From: Rhodocyclaceae bacterium
Lineage (GTDB): Bacteria > Pseudomonadota > Gammaproteobacteria > Burkholderiales > Rhodocyclaceae
Reading direction: 5' to 3'
NCBI GenBank assembly: GCA_016791115.1
Contig: JAEUNL010000041.1
Span: 1 to 53,926 of the forward strand
Length of the DNA: 53,926 nucleotides
Shown in pieces: positions 1 through 7,716 of the stretch; the first letter of the stretch is position 1; each line of letters starts with the position of its first letter. The notes under the pieces are model-generated. The model was not told the origin of the DNA. It did not search any database and saw only the letters and a list, made by a program, of their open reading frames with translations. A program made the position numbers and the translations under genes.

Positions 1-1881
1 GGTGGTTTCGATCATCTCGAGCGGCGCCGGATCGGTCGCGCTCTCGGCGCGGCCGACCTTGCCGAACACGCGCGCCACTTCGGGAAAGGTCTTGATGATG
101 CGGTCGGTCTGCTGCAGCAATTCGGCCGCCTTGCCGGGGCCGATGCCGGGCAATGTGGTCGGCATGTAGAGCAGGTCGCCTTCGTCGAGCGGCGGCATGA
201 ATTCGCTGCCGAGTTGCCGGGCAGGGACAACCGTCGCGACGAGTGCCAGCAAGGCGATCGCCACCACCAGCCACGGATGCGTCAGCGCGGCGCGCAGCAC
301 GGGCCGGTATGCGGCGATCAGCCAGCGGTTGAGCGGGTTGTCTTCCTCGGCGCGGATGTGACCGCGGATGAACCACACCATCAGCACCGGCACCAGCGTC
401 ACCGAGAGGCCGGCGGCCGCGGCCATCGCCCAGGTCTTGGTGTAGGCCAGCGGCGCGAACAGGCGGCCTTCCTGCGCTTCGAGCGTGAACACCGGCAGGA
501 ACGAGAGCGTGATGATCAGCAGGCTGAAGAACAGCGCCGGGCCGACCTCGGCGGCGGCATCGGCGATCAGCCGCGCGCGGGTGGCGAAGTCGGGCTCCGC
601 GTCATCCGGCTGGTCGCGGCGCCAGTGTTCGAGATGCTTGTGTGCGTTCTCGATCATCACGATCGCCGCGTCGAGCATGGCGCCGATGGCGATCGCGATG
701 CCGCCGAGCGACATGATGTTTGCGTTGATGCCCTGCACGCGCATGACGATGAAGGCCACCAGCACGCCGACCGGCAGCGAGAGGATGGCGACCAGCGACG
801 AACGCAGGTGCATGAGGAACAGCGCGCACACCACGGCGACGACGATGAATTCCTCGACCAGCTTCTCCTTCAGCGTGTCGATCGCGCGCTCGATCAGGCC
901 CGAGCGGTCGTACACCGGCACGATCTCCACGCCTTTCGGCAGCGAGGGCTTGAGCGCCTCCAGCCGCGCCTTGACCAGTTCGATGGTTTCGCGCGCGTTC
1001 TTGCCCGAGCGCATGACGATGACGCCGCCCGCCACCTCGCCTTCGCCGTCGAGTTCGGCAATGCCGCGACGCATCTGCGGACCGGCCTGGATGCGCGCCA
1101 CGTCGCCCAGCAGCACCGGCGTCGTGCCTTCGCCGCCGACCGGGATGGCGCGGAAATCGTCGGCCGACTTCAGGTAGCCGGTGGCGCGCACCATGTACTC
1201 GGCCTCGCCCATCTCGATCGCCGAGCCGCCGGCTTCCGCGTTGGCCTTTTTCACCGCGTCGACCACCATCGCGAGCGGCAGCTTGTAGCCGCGCAGCTTG
1301 TCGGGATCGACCACGATCTGCCAGGTCTTCACCATGCCGCCGACGCTGGCGACCTCGGCCACGTTCGGCACGCTGCGCAGTTCGTACTTGAGGAACCAGT
1401 CCTGCAGCGCGCGCAGTTGCGCGAGGTCGAGCCGGCCGCTGCGATCGATGAGCGCGTACTGGTAGATCCAGCCGACGCCGGTGGCATCCGGCCCCAGCTC
1501 GGGCCGCACGCCGGCCGGCAGGCGGCTCTGCGCCTGGTTCAGGTATTCGAGCACGCGCGAGCGCGCCCAGTAGAGGTCGGTGCCGTCCTCGAACAGCACG
1601 TAGACGAACGAATCGCCGAAGAAGGAAAAGCCGCGCACCGCCTTGGCGCCCGGCACCGACATCATGGTGGTGGTCAGCGGGTAGGTGACCTGGTCCTCGA
1701 CCACGCGCGGGCTCTGGCCGGCATAGGTGGTGCGGATGATCACCTGCACGTCGGAGAGGTCGGGGATCGCGTCGACCGGCGTGCGCAGCATGGCCACCGT
1801 GCCGGCCGCGGCGACGACCAGCGTGGCCAGCAGCACCAGCACGCGGTTGGCGATCGACCAGCGGATGAGGTTCGCAATCAT
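1..1881 (-). CDS. cusA: CusA/CzcA-type heavy-metal RND efflux pump, 3' part beyond window
   Basis: Inner-membrane proton-driven RND pump that drives Cu(I)/Ag(I) (or related cations) through the CusCBA envelope channel. 627 codons are visible from the ATG at 1881; the frame is still open at base 1, so roughly the last 40% of a ~1040-residue protein is outside. Seen: an N-terminal membrane segment (residues ~10-30), the family stretch [14 protein letters not shown], the [12 protein letters not shown] block, then a cluster of hydrophobic helices around residues 340-540, and the [10 protein letters not shown] block at the edge. The start lies 9 bp after the cusB stop, so this is the last gene of the cusC-cusB-cusA order. 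Metal choice (Cu/Ag versus Co/Zn/Cd) rests on the fused CusF domain of the neighbour; the methionine relay residues cannot all be checked here. Confidence 0.93.
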   Translation of the reverse strand, partial: MIANLIRWSIANRVLVLLATLVVAAAGTVAMLRTPVDAIPDLSDVQVIIRTTYAGQSPRVVEDQVTYPLTTTMMSVPGAKAVRGFSFFGDSFVYVLFEDGTDLYWARSRVLEYLNQAQSRLPAGVRPELGPDATGVGWIYQYALIDRSGRLDLAQLRALQDWFLKYELRSVPNVAEVASVGGMVKTWQIVVDPDKLRGYKLPLAMVVDAVKKANAEAGGSAIEMGEAEYMVRATGYLKSADDFRAIPVGGEGTTPVLLGDVARIQAGPQMRRGIAELDGEGEVAGGVIVMRSGKNARETIELVKARLEALKPSLPKGVEIVPVYDRSGLIERAIDTLKEKLVEEFIVVAVVCALFLMHLRSSLVAILSLPVGVLVAFIVMRVQGINANIMSLGGIAIAIGAMLDAAIVMIENAHKHLEHWRRDQPDDAEPDFATRARLIADAAAEVGPALFFSLLIITLSFLPVFTLEAQEGRLFAPLAYTKTWAMAAAAGLSVTLVPVLMVWFIRGHIRAEEDNPLNRWLIAAYRPVLRAALTHPWLVVAIALLALVATVVPARQLGSEFMPPLDEGDLLYMPTTLPGIGPGKAAELLQQTDRIIKTFPEVARVFGKVGRAESATDPAPLEMIETT

Positions 1882-1890
1882 CGTCGTGCC

Positions 1891-3441
1891 TCAGTGCTTG
1901 TGCTCGTGTGCGGGCGATGCCGGCGCCGCGGCTTTCGGCCGCAGCGTGGTGACGACGTAGCCGTCGTCGCGCTTCACCACATCGAACTCGACTTCCTGCC
2001 CCGGCTGCACGCCATCGAGCAGGCGCGGCGGGTCGACGCGGAAACCCATCGTCATGCCCGGCATGTCGACCGAGGGAATCGGTCCGTGCGTCAGCGTGAT
2101 GCCGGCCTTGGCGCGGTCGAGCGCATCGACCTTGCCCTGCGCGAGCGTCGGCCCAGGTGCCGCATTTGCAGCCGGCGCCGACGCGGACGACATGCGCGAC
2201 AGCACGCCCTTGAGGCTGGCCTCGGAGTCGATGAGGAACTGGCCGGAGGCGACGACCTTCGCGCCGGCGGCGAGGCCCTCGCGGATCTCGGTGCGGCCGT
2301 CGCGCTCGGCGCCGGTCACCACGTCGACCGGGCGGAAGCGCCCGCCATCCTCGGCCACCAGCACGACGCTGCGCGTGCCGGTGCGGATCACCGCCTCGCC
2401 CGGCACCCACAACGCCGGCTTCGCCGCGCCAGCGGCGAAGCGCAGCGTGGCGAGCATACCCGGCCGCAGGCGGCCCTGCGGGTTGGGCAGCGCGACACGC
2501 AAACTCGCGGTGCGCGTGGTGGCGGCGACTTCCGGGTAGATGAATTCGACCCGACCCTTGAAGCTTTCGCCGGGCAGGGCGGCGAAACTTACTTGCGCCT
2601 CCCGCCCCGGCGCGATGCCGGCCGCATCGCGCTCGGGCACCTCGGCCACCACCCACACGCTGTCGAGCGAGGCGAAGCTGAACAGCGGCGCGCCGGCCGC
2701 GACGTTCATGCCCGGCCGCGCGAGGATCTCGGTGACGATGCCCGACGCGGGCGCGACGATCGCGACGCTGCGCTGCACGCGCCCGCCGTTTGCCACGGCG
2801 TCGATCTGCGCGTTCGACATGCCGAGCAGGCCGAGGCGGCTTTTCGCGGCGTCGATCAGCATCGCGTCGTCGAGCCGTTTGGCGACCAGCAGTTCGTCCT
2901 GCGCCTGCACCAGCTCCGGCGCGGTGATCTCGGCCAGCACCTGGCCGCGCGTGACCGGCGCGCCGGTGGCGCGCACGCCCTGCCGCTCGATGTAGCCGCC
3001 GACGCGCGCCTGCAGCGTCGCGATGCGCGTCTCGTCGAAGCGCACGTTGCCGACTGCCTCGATCGAAGCCGCATCGGCGCGCGATTCGACCTCGGCATAG
3101 CGCACGCCGATGTTCTGCAACACGCGCGGATCGATCGCGACCGTGCCGCCCACCGCTTCGTCGGCATAGACCGGCACGAGTTCCATGTCCATGAAGGGCG
3201 ACTTGCCCGGCTTGTCGAAGCGCTGGCCCGGCACCATCGGGTCGTGCCAGTAGAGCACCTTGCGCTCGCCTTGCGGCTTGCCCGATTGCGGCGTCGAGGG
3301 TTCGCCGATGCGTGCCGGCGCGTTTGCGTCCGTGGCAGGCGCCATCGGCGCGGCGACGCGTTTGGCATAGAGCGCATAACCGCCGGCGCCGACGGCAGCG
3401 GCGACGATCGCGATGAGGGTGGTGCCGAGTGCGCCTTTCAT
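1891..3441 (-). CDS. cusB: CusB-type periplasmic adaptor with fused C-terminal CusF domain
   Basis: Membrane-fusion protein linking the RND pump to the outer-membrane channel. 516 residues from the ATG at 3441, chosen because it overlaps the cusC stop by 4 bp and opens a signal anchor (MKGALGTTLIAIVAAAVG). In order: anchor (1-25), a heavy-metal-binding segment around 65-95 (YWHDPMVPGQ...PFMDMELVPVY), barrel-sandwich/HlyD core with the helical hairpin (~120-370), then from about residue 430 a CusF-like domain (VDMPGMTMGF) and a His-rich tail HEHKH. CusF is usually a separate metallochaperone; here it is fused, which fits handing Cu(I) directly to the pump. No separate cusF gene is seen. Assignment is from motifs and operon context. 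Confidence 0.93.
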   Translation of the reverse strand: MKGALGTTLIAIVAAAVGAGGYALYAKRVAAPMAPATDANAPARIGEPSTPQSGKPQGERKVLYWHDPMVPGQRFDKPGKSPFMDMELVPVYADEAVGGTVAIDPRVLQNIGVRYAEVESRADAASIEAVGNVRFDETRIATLQARVGGYIERQGVRATGAPVTRGQVLAEITAPELVQAQDELLVAKRLDDAMLIDAAKSRLGLLGMSNAQIDAVANGGRVQRSVAIVAPASGIVTEILARPGMNVAAGAPLFSFASLDSVWVVAEVPERDAAGIAPGREAQVSFAALPGESFKGRVEFIYPEVAATTRTASLRVALPNPQGRLRPGMLATLRFAAGAAKPALWVPGEAVIRTGTRSVVLVAEDGGRFRPVDVVTGAERDGRTEIREGLAAGAKVVASGQFLIDSEASLKGVLSRMSSASAPAANAAPGPTLAQGKVDALDRAKAGITLTHGPIPSVDMPGMTMGFRVDPPRLLDGVQPGQEVEFDVVKRDDGYVVTTLRPKAAAPASPAHEHKH

Positions 3442-4694
3442 GGCGTGTCTCCGAGCGTGGATTCGTAATAGGCAAGCTGGACGCGGCTTCTCTCCAGCGC
3501 GGCCTGCACTTCGGCCTGCAGCAGCAGGGCTTCGAGTTCGCCGCGGCGCGCCTCGATCACCGCGGCCATCTCGCCGCGCCCGCCGCGATAGGCGGCCAGC
3601 GCCGATTCGGTGCGCGCAGCGGCATCCGGCACGTGCTCGGCGGCGATCAGGCGCAGGCGCGCCTGCGCCGACTGCCAGTCGTTCCATGCGCCCGCCATTT
3701 CGGCACGCAGCGCGCGCAGGTGATCCTGCTGCAGCGCCAGTGCGCGTTCGCGCTGCGCGACGCGGGCGGCCACACCGCGATCCTGGCGATCGCGCTGGAA
3801 CAGCGGCAGATCCATCGCGAACTGGATGCTCACCATGTCGCCGAAGGCGCGCGCGCGGCGCCCGTAGCCGATCTCGATGCTCTTGTCCGGCCGGCCCGCC
3901 TCGCGCGCCAGCGCGACCTCGGCATCGGCCACGCCGACGGCCTGCGCGGCCATCGTGTGTTCCGGATGGCGCTCCATCGCATCCAGCACGCGCGACAGCG
4001 GTTTCGGCGGCGGCAACGGCAGCTCGGCTTCGTCGGCCAGGGGTTCATTCGCCGCGGCGCCGATCCAGCGCGAAAGGTCCGCCCGCGCGCGGCCAACCTG
4101 CGCGGCAAGTTCCACCTCGCGGTGGTGCGCCATGGTGACCATGTTGCGCGCGGCGTAGTAGTCGGCCTGACTGCTTTTTCCGGTACGCAGCGCGGGCGCC
4201 ATCGATTCGACCTGGTTGGCCGATTCGCGCGACAGCCGGCGCGCGATGTCGAGCTGACGCTGGGCGCCGCGCAGGGCCACGAAGGCCAGCGCCGCGTCAC
4301 GCTCGATCTGGCGCTGGCGCGCATCGAGTTCGGCGTTCATCTGCGAAGCCTCGGCCTCGGCGCGCGCGGCGCGCAGCGCGCGCTTGTTGCCGCCGGGCAG
4401 CATCTGCTCGACCGCCACCATCGCCTGCGTCATCGGCTCGCGATTCAGCGCGAAGCCATCCACAGGCACGTTCTGCAGGCCGAGCTTGAGGCGCGGGTCG
4501 GGCAGCTGCGCCTCGGCCACCGCGGTCTCGCGCGCCGCCTGCACCGCGGCGGACTGGGCGACGAGCTGCGGCTGGTCCGCCGCGGCAAGCTGGCGCACGC
4601 GCGCCAGCGTCAGGACATCGGCCGCACCTGCCGGTGCGACGGACGACAGACCGAGGACGACGGCCCCGGCAAACCACATGGAACGAACAGACAT
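3438..4694 (-). CDS. cusC: CusC-like TolC-family outer-membrane efflux protein
   Basis: Outer-membrane channel of the tripartite efflux system. 418 residues; the ATG at 4694 is preceded by GGAGGC and begins a signal peptide (MSVRSMWFAGAVVLGLSS...AGA). The rest is the long amphipathic coiled-coil pattern of OEP/TolC proteins, Ala- and Arg-rich with two internal repeats. An upstream in-frame ATG at 4721 lacks a ribosome site and was not used. Stop and cusB start overlap (ATGA), showing translational coupling. It has no lipobox cysteine, unlike E. coli CusC. Confidence 0.9.
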   Translation of the reverse strand: MSVRSMWFAGAVVLGLSSVAPAGAADVLTLARVRQLAAADQPQLVAQSAAVQAARETAVAEAQLPDPRLKLGLQNVPVDGFALNREPMTQAMVAVEQMLPGGNKRALRAARAEAEASQMNAELDARQRQIERDAALAFVALRGAQRQLDIARRLSRESANQVESMAPALRTGKSSQADYYAARNMVTMAHHREVELAAQVGRARADLSRWIGAAANEPLADEAELPLPPPKPLSRVLDAMERHPEHTMAAQAVGVADAEVALAREAGRPDKSIEIGYGRRARAFGDMVSIQFAMDLPLFQRDRQDRGVAARVAQRERALALQQDHLRALRAEMAGAWNDWQSAQARLRLIAAEHVPDAAARTESALAAYRGGRGEMAAVIEARRGELEALLLQAEVQAALERSRVQLAYYESTLGDTP

Positions 4695-4769
4695 GATGCC
4701 TCCGCTTGCAGCAATGAACACGTCGGCGCGAGCCGAAATGGCGCGCGCCGCTTCAAGGCTGGAGCGGGG

Positions 4770-5165
4770 CTAACTGCGGAAAGCGTGGAACAGGATCGCC
4801 GGCGGCGGATCGGTCGCCGGCGCGATGTCGCTGGCGCTGGCGATGCCGTTGGCGGAGGCCAACTGCTCGGGCGCCAGCGGCGGCACCACCAGCACCGCAA
4901 TCGCCGGCATCGGCGCCACACCGGGCGTCGAGGCCGAAGGCGACTGCTCGTCCGCACTGCAATGGCGCGCGCACAGCGCGCCCGGATCGGGCGAACCCGG
5001 CTCCTCGTGGCAATGCTGCGACGGCGCCACCGCCACCTGCGCCGGCATCGCATGCGCCGCGAGCGCGCAGGCATGCGCCGCCGTCACCAGTTGGGCGAAC
5101 AGCAGCACGCCGGCGAGGGTGCGGGCGAGAAGTTGGAGCAGGGAGCCAGAAAGACCAACAGACAT
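4770..5165 (-). CDS. small secreted His/Cys protein heading the cus operon
   Basis: 131-residue protein with an N-terminal signal segment (about residues 5-30, LLQLLARTLAGVLLFAQLV) followed by a short metal-ligand-rich patch, SQHCHEEPGS and CARHCSADEQ around residues 53-75, then a Pro/Ala-rich tail. It lies 75 bp upstream of cusC on the same strand, so it probably shares the copper-efflux transcript. Similar short leader proteins with Cys/His patches often precede betaproteobacterial copper genes; a periplasmic copper-binding or sensing role is inference. The ATG at 5165 was chosen because it starts the signal peptide; its ribosome site is weak. Confidence 0.65.
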   Translation of the reverse strand: MSVGLSGSLLQLLARTLAGVLLFAQLVTAAHACALAAHAMPAQVAVAPSQHCHEEPGSPDPGALCARHCSADEQSPSASTPGVAPMPAIAVLVVPPLAPEQLASANGIASASDIAPATDPPPAILFHAFRS

Positions 5166-5204
5166 GCGCCGGAACTTAACACGGGTTTCATAGCGCAAGC
5201 AAAT

Positions 5205-5233
5205 GAATCCGCCTAGTTCAGCAAACTTGTCAA
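5205..5233 (-). promoter_or_regulatory. possible promoter of the cus operon
   Basis: On the minus strand TTGACA (5228-5233) is followed after 17 bp by GGATTC (5205-5210). The -35 is perfect but the -10 is poor, as expected of an activated metal-responsive promoter. It sits about 40 bp upstream of the first cus-operon ORF. No clear MerR- or CusR-type dyad was recognised. Confidence 0.3.
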
Positions 5234-5297
5234 GGTCACGTTGGAAGCACATCCGTGATCAACACGCTCGAGCCCATCTCGCTCGAACGATACCCGG

Positions 5298-6230
5298 CTA
5301 GGGTCGCGGATTCTGGGGGGAACCGTTGAAACTGGAGACGAGTGCAACACCCTTCTGATTCTCGACGATCTTGGTCACGTGACCGGCCTCGCCAAGGGTC
5401 TGCATAAATGCGTGATGCGTTGTAAGTACTAGATCTTGAAACTGTTGATCTGCCTCCAGATCTACGATCCGCAACTTCAGGTCGCGACACTGATTGATAT
5501 GAACGTGCCGACCATGATTCTTCATTGAGTCGTCGTCAGTAAGCGCTTTGACGATACGTGCGGCTTTGGCTGCCGCTCTTCGGTCTCCCTCGAACATGCC
5601 GGTCCGCAGCCATTCTTCAACTACGGTCTTGGACCATTCGATCGCGTTCTTGCACTGCTGCAAAAAAGTTGGATGGTACTTTCCAATAATCACCTGCCAT
5701 ACCGCGATTCGGGCCGGATCAGCTTTGATCTCCTGAATCGCTTGCTCAAATTCACGAAGTACGCCAGTGGCGGGCATCCCGTTCATCTGGGGATCGATTG
5801 GACCAAGATTCGACTGCTTGCCAAGGACGATCTCACGGCACGCACACGCCATCATCGTGCCAGCCGACATCGCAATCTGCGGCACAATTGCTCGAATATC
5901 AGTTCCGAACATTCGCCGCAAGTAGTCGACTAGGGATTCCGCTGCAGCGATCGATCCCCCCGGTGTGTGAAGTATTAGGTCGAGGCCCTTAGATCGGTCC
6001 AACCCATGAACAGTCGCCATGAAGGCATTCTTGTCGGAATCATTTATAGACAAGTTTGGCGTATTCGGCCCCCTCTGCAACCACGCAGAGTAGTACGCTA
6101 TGACGTTTCGATCTGTATACGTGCTTAGTTCGGCCAAGTACTTACGTCGAACGATGTCTAGCGGACTAGCTCCGGCTATCTGCGCGCGTACTTGATTTAT
6201 CTCGGCTAGGACGTCATTCCAGTTTGGCAT
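5298..6230 (-). CDS. SDH_sah family ClpP-fold serine protease
   Basis: 310 residues of the serine-dehydrogenase-proteinase/SppA-like group with a ClpP/crotonase fold. Seen: LILHTPGGS (86-93) forming the oxyanion turn, IAMSAGTMMA with nucleophile Ser122, and NLGPIDPQ (141-148) with the conserved Asp. No signal peptide or membrane helix, so it is probably cytosolic; the family usually lacks known substrates. The gene is clearly more AT-rich than its neighbours and uses codons such as CTA, ATA and AAT that the flanking genes avoid, a sign of transfer. It follows the 73-residue basic gene by 7 bp, implying one transcript. The ATG at 6230 is the only start covering the N-terminal helix; its ribosome site is weak. 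Confidence 0.8.
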   Translation of the reverse strand: MPNWNDVLAEINQVRAQIAGASPLDIVRRKYLAELSTYTDRNVIAYYSAWLQRGPNTPNLSINDSDKNAFMATVHGLDRSKGLDLILHTPGGSIAAAESLVDYLRRMFGTDIRAIVPQIAMSAGTMMACACREIVLGKQSNLGPIDPQMNGMPATGVLREFEQAIQEIKADPARIAVWQVIIGKYHPTFLQQCKNAIEWSKTVVEEWLRTGMFEGDRRAAAKAARIVKALTDDDSMKNHGRHVHINQCRDLKLRIVDLEADQQFQDLVLTTHHAFMQTLGEAGHVTKIVENQKGVALVSSFNGSPQNPRP

Positions 6231-6237
6231 TTAGCAA

Positions 6238-6459
6238 TCACGTGTGAGACGAATAGGACACACTAGACCCATCGGTGATATCAAAAATGCGGAATGAATC
6301 TGGGGTTGTCGGTGGTGCAATGAAATATTTGTTGTACTGCTCAAGGATGCGACTGTCAGCAGACTTCTTCCTTGCCTTGGATTTCGTCTCGTTCGCTTTA
6401 GCCGTCGTTTTTATTGTAGTAACGGCTCGCTTCACCTTTGCTCGTGCCGGAGTAGCCAT
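6238..6459 (-). CDS. small very basic protein paired with the SDH_sah protease
   Basis: 73 residues. The first ~35 are Lys/Arg/Thr/Ala-rich (KVKRAVTTIKTTAKANETK, then SKARKKS), like a histone-H1 tail; the second half is acidic to neutral with an aromatic patch (YNKYFIAPP). The ATG at 6459 follows a full GGAGGT site at good spacing, and the gene is 7 bp upstream of the protease. Base composition is low-GC like the protease. I do not recognise a family; a nucleic-acid-binding partner or a substrate of the protease are both possible. Confidence 0.6.
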   Translation of the reverse strand: MATPARAKVKRAVTTIKTTAKANETKSKARKKSADSRILEQYNKYFIAPPTTPDSFRIFDITDGSSVSYSSHT

Positions 6460-6551
6460 TTAGCAACCTCCAAGTAACTAATGATTTGAAGTATGTCATC
6501 AAAAGCGAATCACGGGTAAATCTGCGGCTTCCGTGCCATCGGTACGTCTGA

Positions 6552-6698
6552 CTACGACTTCAGCGGATCCACCTCGACATGCCAGAACAGGTCGCGGCGG
6601 CTGGAGGTTTCAACGAGCAGTTCAGCGCGTTCGAGGTTGGCGCGGCGCGCGAGGCGAATGGGCATTGCGTCGCAGAAGAAGACGCTGTCGGGCACGAC
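6552..6698 (-). pseudogene. remnant of a second priA 3' end
   Basis: Read on the minus strand this stretch encodes PDSVFFCDAMPIRLARRANL, then ERAELLVETSSRRDL directly joined to FWHVEVDPL and a stop. The intact priA (7717-9900) ends with PDSVVFYDAVPMRLARRANM, ERAQLLVESSSRRDL, 20 further residues ending SPRDL, then FWHVEVDPLEL. The copy therefore lacks exactly 60 bp, between two RDL-encoding points, and differs at many other positions, so it is not a recent duplication. Homology begins near the stop codon and ends abruptly near 6697. It marks the edge of the accessory insert. Confidence 0.85.
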
Positions 6699-7394
6699 AG
6701 CTACTCGGAGACCTTCATTCTCGGCAAGCTCGATGTCGCAGACCCGGCCGCGCTGCACCGGGCGCTCGAACAGTTACGCGCCGACCTGCTGGCCGACCCG
6801 TACTTCAAGCGCGTGCCGTCGATGCAGGCCGAGCGCGGCAAGACCGCGCGGGCCTTCCACGCCAAGGACGACGTACCCGAAGTGCGGCGCGAGGTGTTCA
6901 AGGTGCTGTCGCAGTTCGACCTGCGCTTCTATGGCGTGGTGCGGCACAAGATGGCGCTCCTGGCCTACGTGCGCCAGCGCAACGAGCGCGAGGACGGCTA
7001 CCGCTACCGCGGCGACGAGCTGTACGACACGCTGGTGGAGGATCTGTTCCGCCGCTACCACCCGTTGGCCGACCGGCTGGAGATCTGCTTTGCCACGCGC
7101 GGCAACAAGGCGCGCACCCATGCGTTTCGCTCCGCGATCGAGAAGGCCGAGGCCCGCTTCGAGAGCCAGTACGGCATTCGCCGCTCGGCCGAGGTGCACA
7201 TCGTCGCAAGCACGCCGCCGCAGAAGGCCGGGCTGCAGGCGGTGGACTACTTTCTTTGGGCACTGCAGCGCCACTACGAACGCGACGAATCGCGTTACGT
7301 CGAGCTGGTATGGGACAAGGTGGTCGAGATCGAGGATCTGGACCGCATCGAAGGCGGGCGCAGGGGGTTATCTACAACAAAAAACGCCCCCTGA
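6579..7394 (+). CDS. DUF3800 family protein, 5'-truncated and fused to antisense priA remnant
   Basis: The open frame is 271 codons, but the first ~40 residues are the antisense reading of the priA remnant. Recognisable DUF3800 sequence starts at about residue 42 (SYSETFILGKLDV) and continues through YFKRVPSM, KTARAFHAKDD, FDLRFYGVVR, YDTLVEDLFR and the C-terminal LQAVDYFLWALQR. Full-length members begin with an Asp-containing DE(S/A)G strand, belonging to an RNase-H-like fold, which is missing here, so the protein is probably inactive. The stop codon lies inside the left arm of the terminator hairpin at 7384-7412. Family function is unknown, often linked to mobile or defence regions. Which start, if any, is used cannot be told. 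Confidence 0.7.
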   Translation: MPEQVAAAGGFNEQFSAFEVGAAREANGHCVAEEDAVGHDSYSETFILGKLDVADPAALHRALEQLRADLLADPYFKRVPSMQAERGKTARAFHAKDDVPEVRREVFKVLSQFDLRFYGVVRHKMALLAYVRQRNEREDGYRYRGDELYDTLVEDLFRRYHPLADRLEICFATRGNKARTHAFRSAIEKAEARFESQYGIRRSAEVHIVASTPPQKAGLQAVDYFLWALQRHYERDESRYVELVWDKVVEIEDLDRIEGGRRGLSTTKNAP

Positions 7395-7494
7395 TCGTGG
7401 ATCAGGGGGCGTCGGATAGGGGGTGGGAGGTATAGGATCCGCTGGCCGAAGCCGGCGGCTCACACGGCATGAAGCCGAATTTCGCCCCCGCACG
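7377..7494 (-). ncRNA. candidate small regulatory RNA downstream of priA
   Basis: A ~118-nt minus-strand transcript is predicted. It has a TAGAAT -10 box at 7501-7506, an 8-bp stem (7439-7446 with 7451-7458) closed by a UUCG tetraloop, a pyrimidine-rich single-stranded stretch containing CCUCCC (7425-7430 on the plus strand reads GGGAGG), and the 13-bp terminator with U-tail. No ORF of note fits. The architecture, stable 5' hairpin, unpaired anti-Shine-Dalgarno run and Rho-independent end, is that of base-pairing sRNAs. No match to 6S, tmRNA or SRP RNA was seen. The 5' end is inferred from the -10 only; the -35 is not convincing. Confidence 0.5.
7384..7412 (-). terminator. strong intrinsic terminator
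   Basis: Perfect 13-bp stem: 7384-7396 pairs with 7400-7412 around a 3-nt loop. On the minus strand the stem is followed by TTTTTTGTTG (bases 7384 down to about 7375). It ends transcripts coming from priA or, more likely, from the small RNA just upstream. Confidence 0.85.
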
Positions 7495-7500
7495 CGATGG

Positions 7501-7506
7501 ATTCTA
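7501..7506 (-). promoter_or_regulatory. -10 box of the candidate sRNA
   Basis: TAGAAT on the minus strand preceded by TGA, giving an extended-like context TGATAGAAT. No good -35 at 16-18 bp. Confidence 0.35.
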
Positions 7507-7716
7507 TCAGCCTTCGTCGGTTGGCAGTGGCGGTTTGTCACGGCATTTGCCCTGACATCGCCGCTGTGAGATGCATTGACTGCGTGTCGGGTTTCCGCTC
7601 ATTTGAGGCGCGATCGCATGCGAATTGTCGGATTGGCGCTCATGAAGTCTCCCGGATGTCGGATAGGGACTGTTTCTCGATTTGTCCGCCCGGCTCTCGT
7701 TCCCCCAATTTCAGGC

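Noticed and set aside
214..3468. A 1084-codon plus-strand open frame opposite cusA/cusB, and several similar long antisense frames (e.g. 12849-14483, 15864-17813, 39402-41267)
   Set aside because: They are shadows of high-GC genes on the other strand: Arg/His/Ala-rich, no ribosome site, no family, and fully inside genes with clear motifs.
7413..7716. tRNA, tmRNA, 6S or SRP RNA in the priA downstream gap
   Set aside because: No cloverleaf, CCA end, tag reading frame or SRP core was found; only the sRNA-like hairpins remain.
5298..7716. Complete integrative element or prophage
   Set aside because: No integrase, attachment-site repeats beyond the priA tail, or phage genes were seen.
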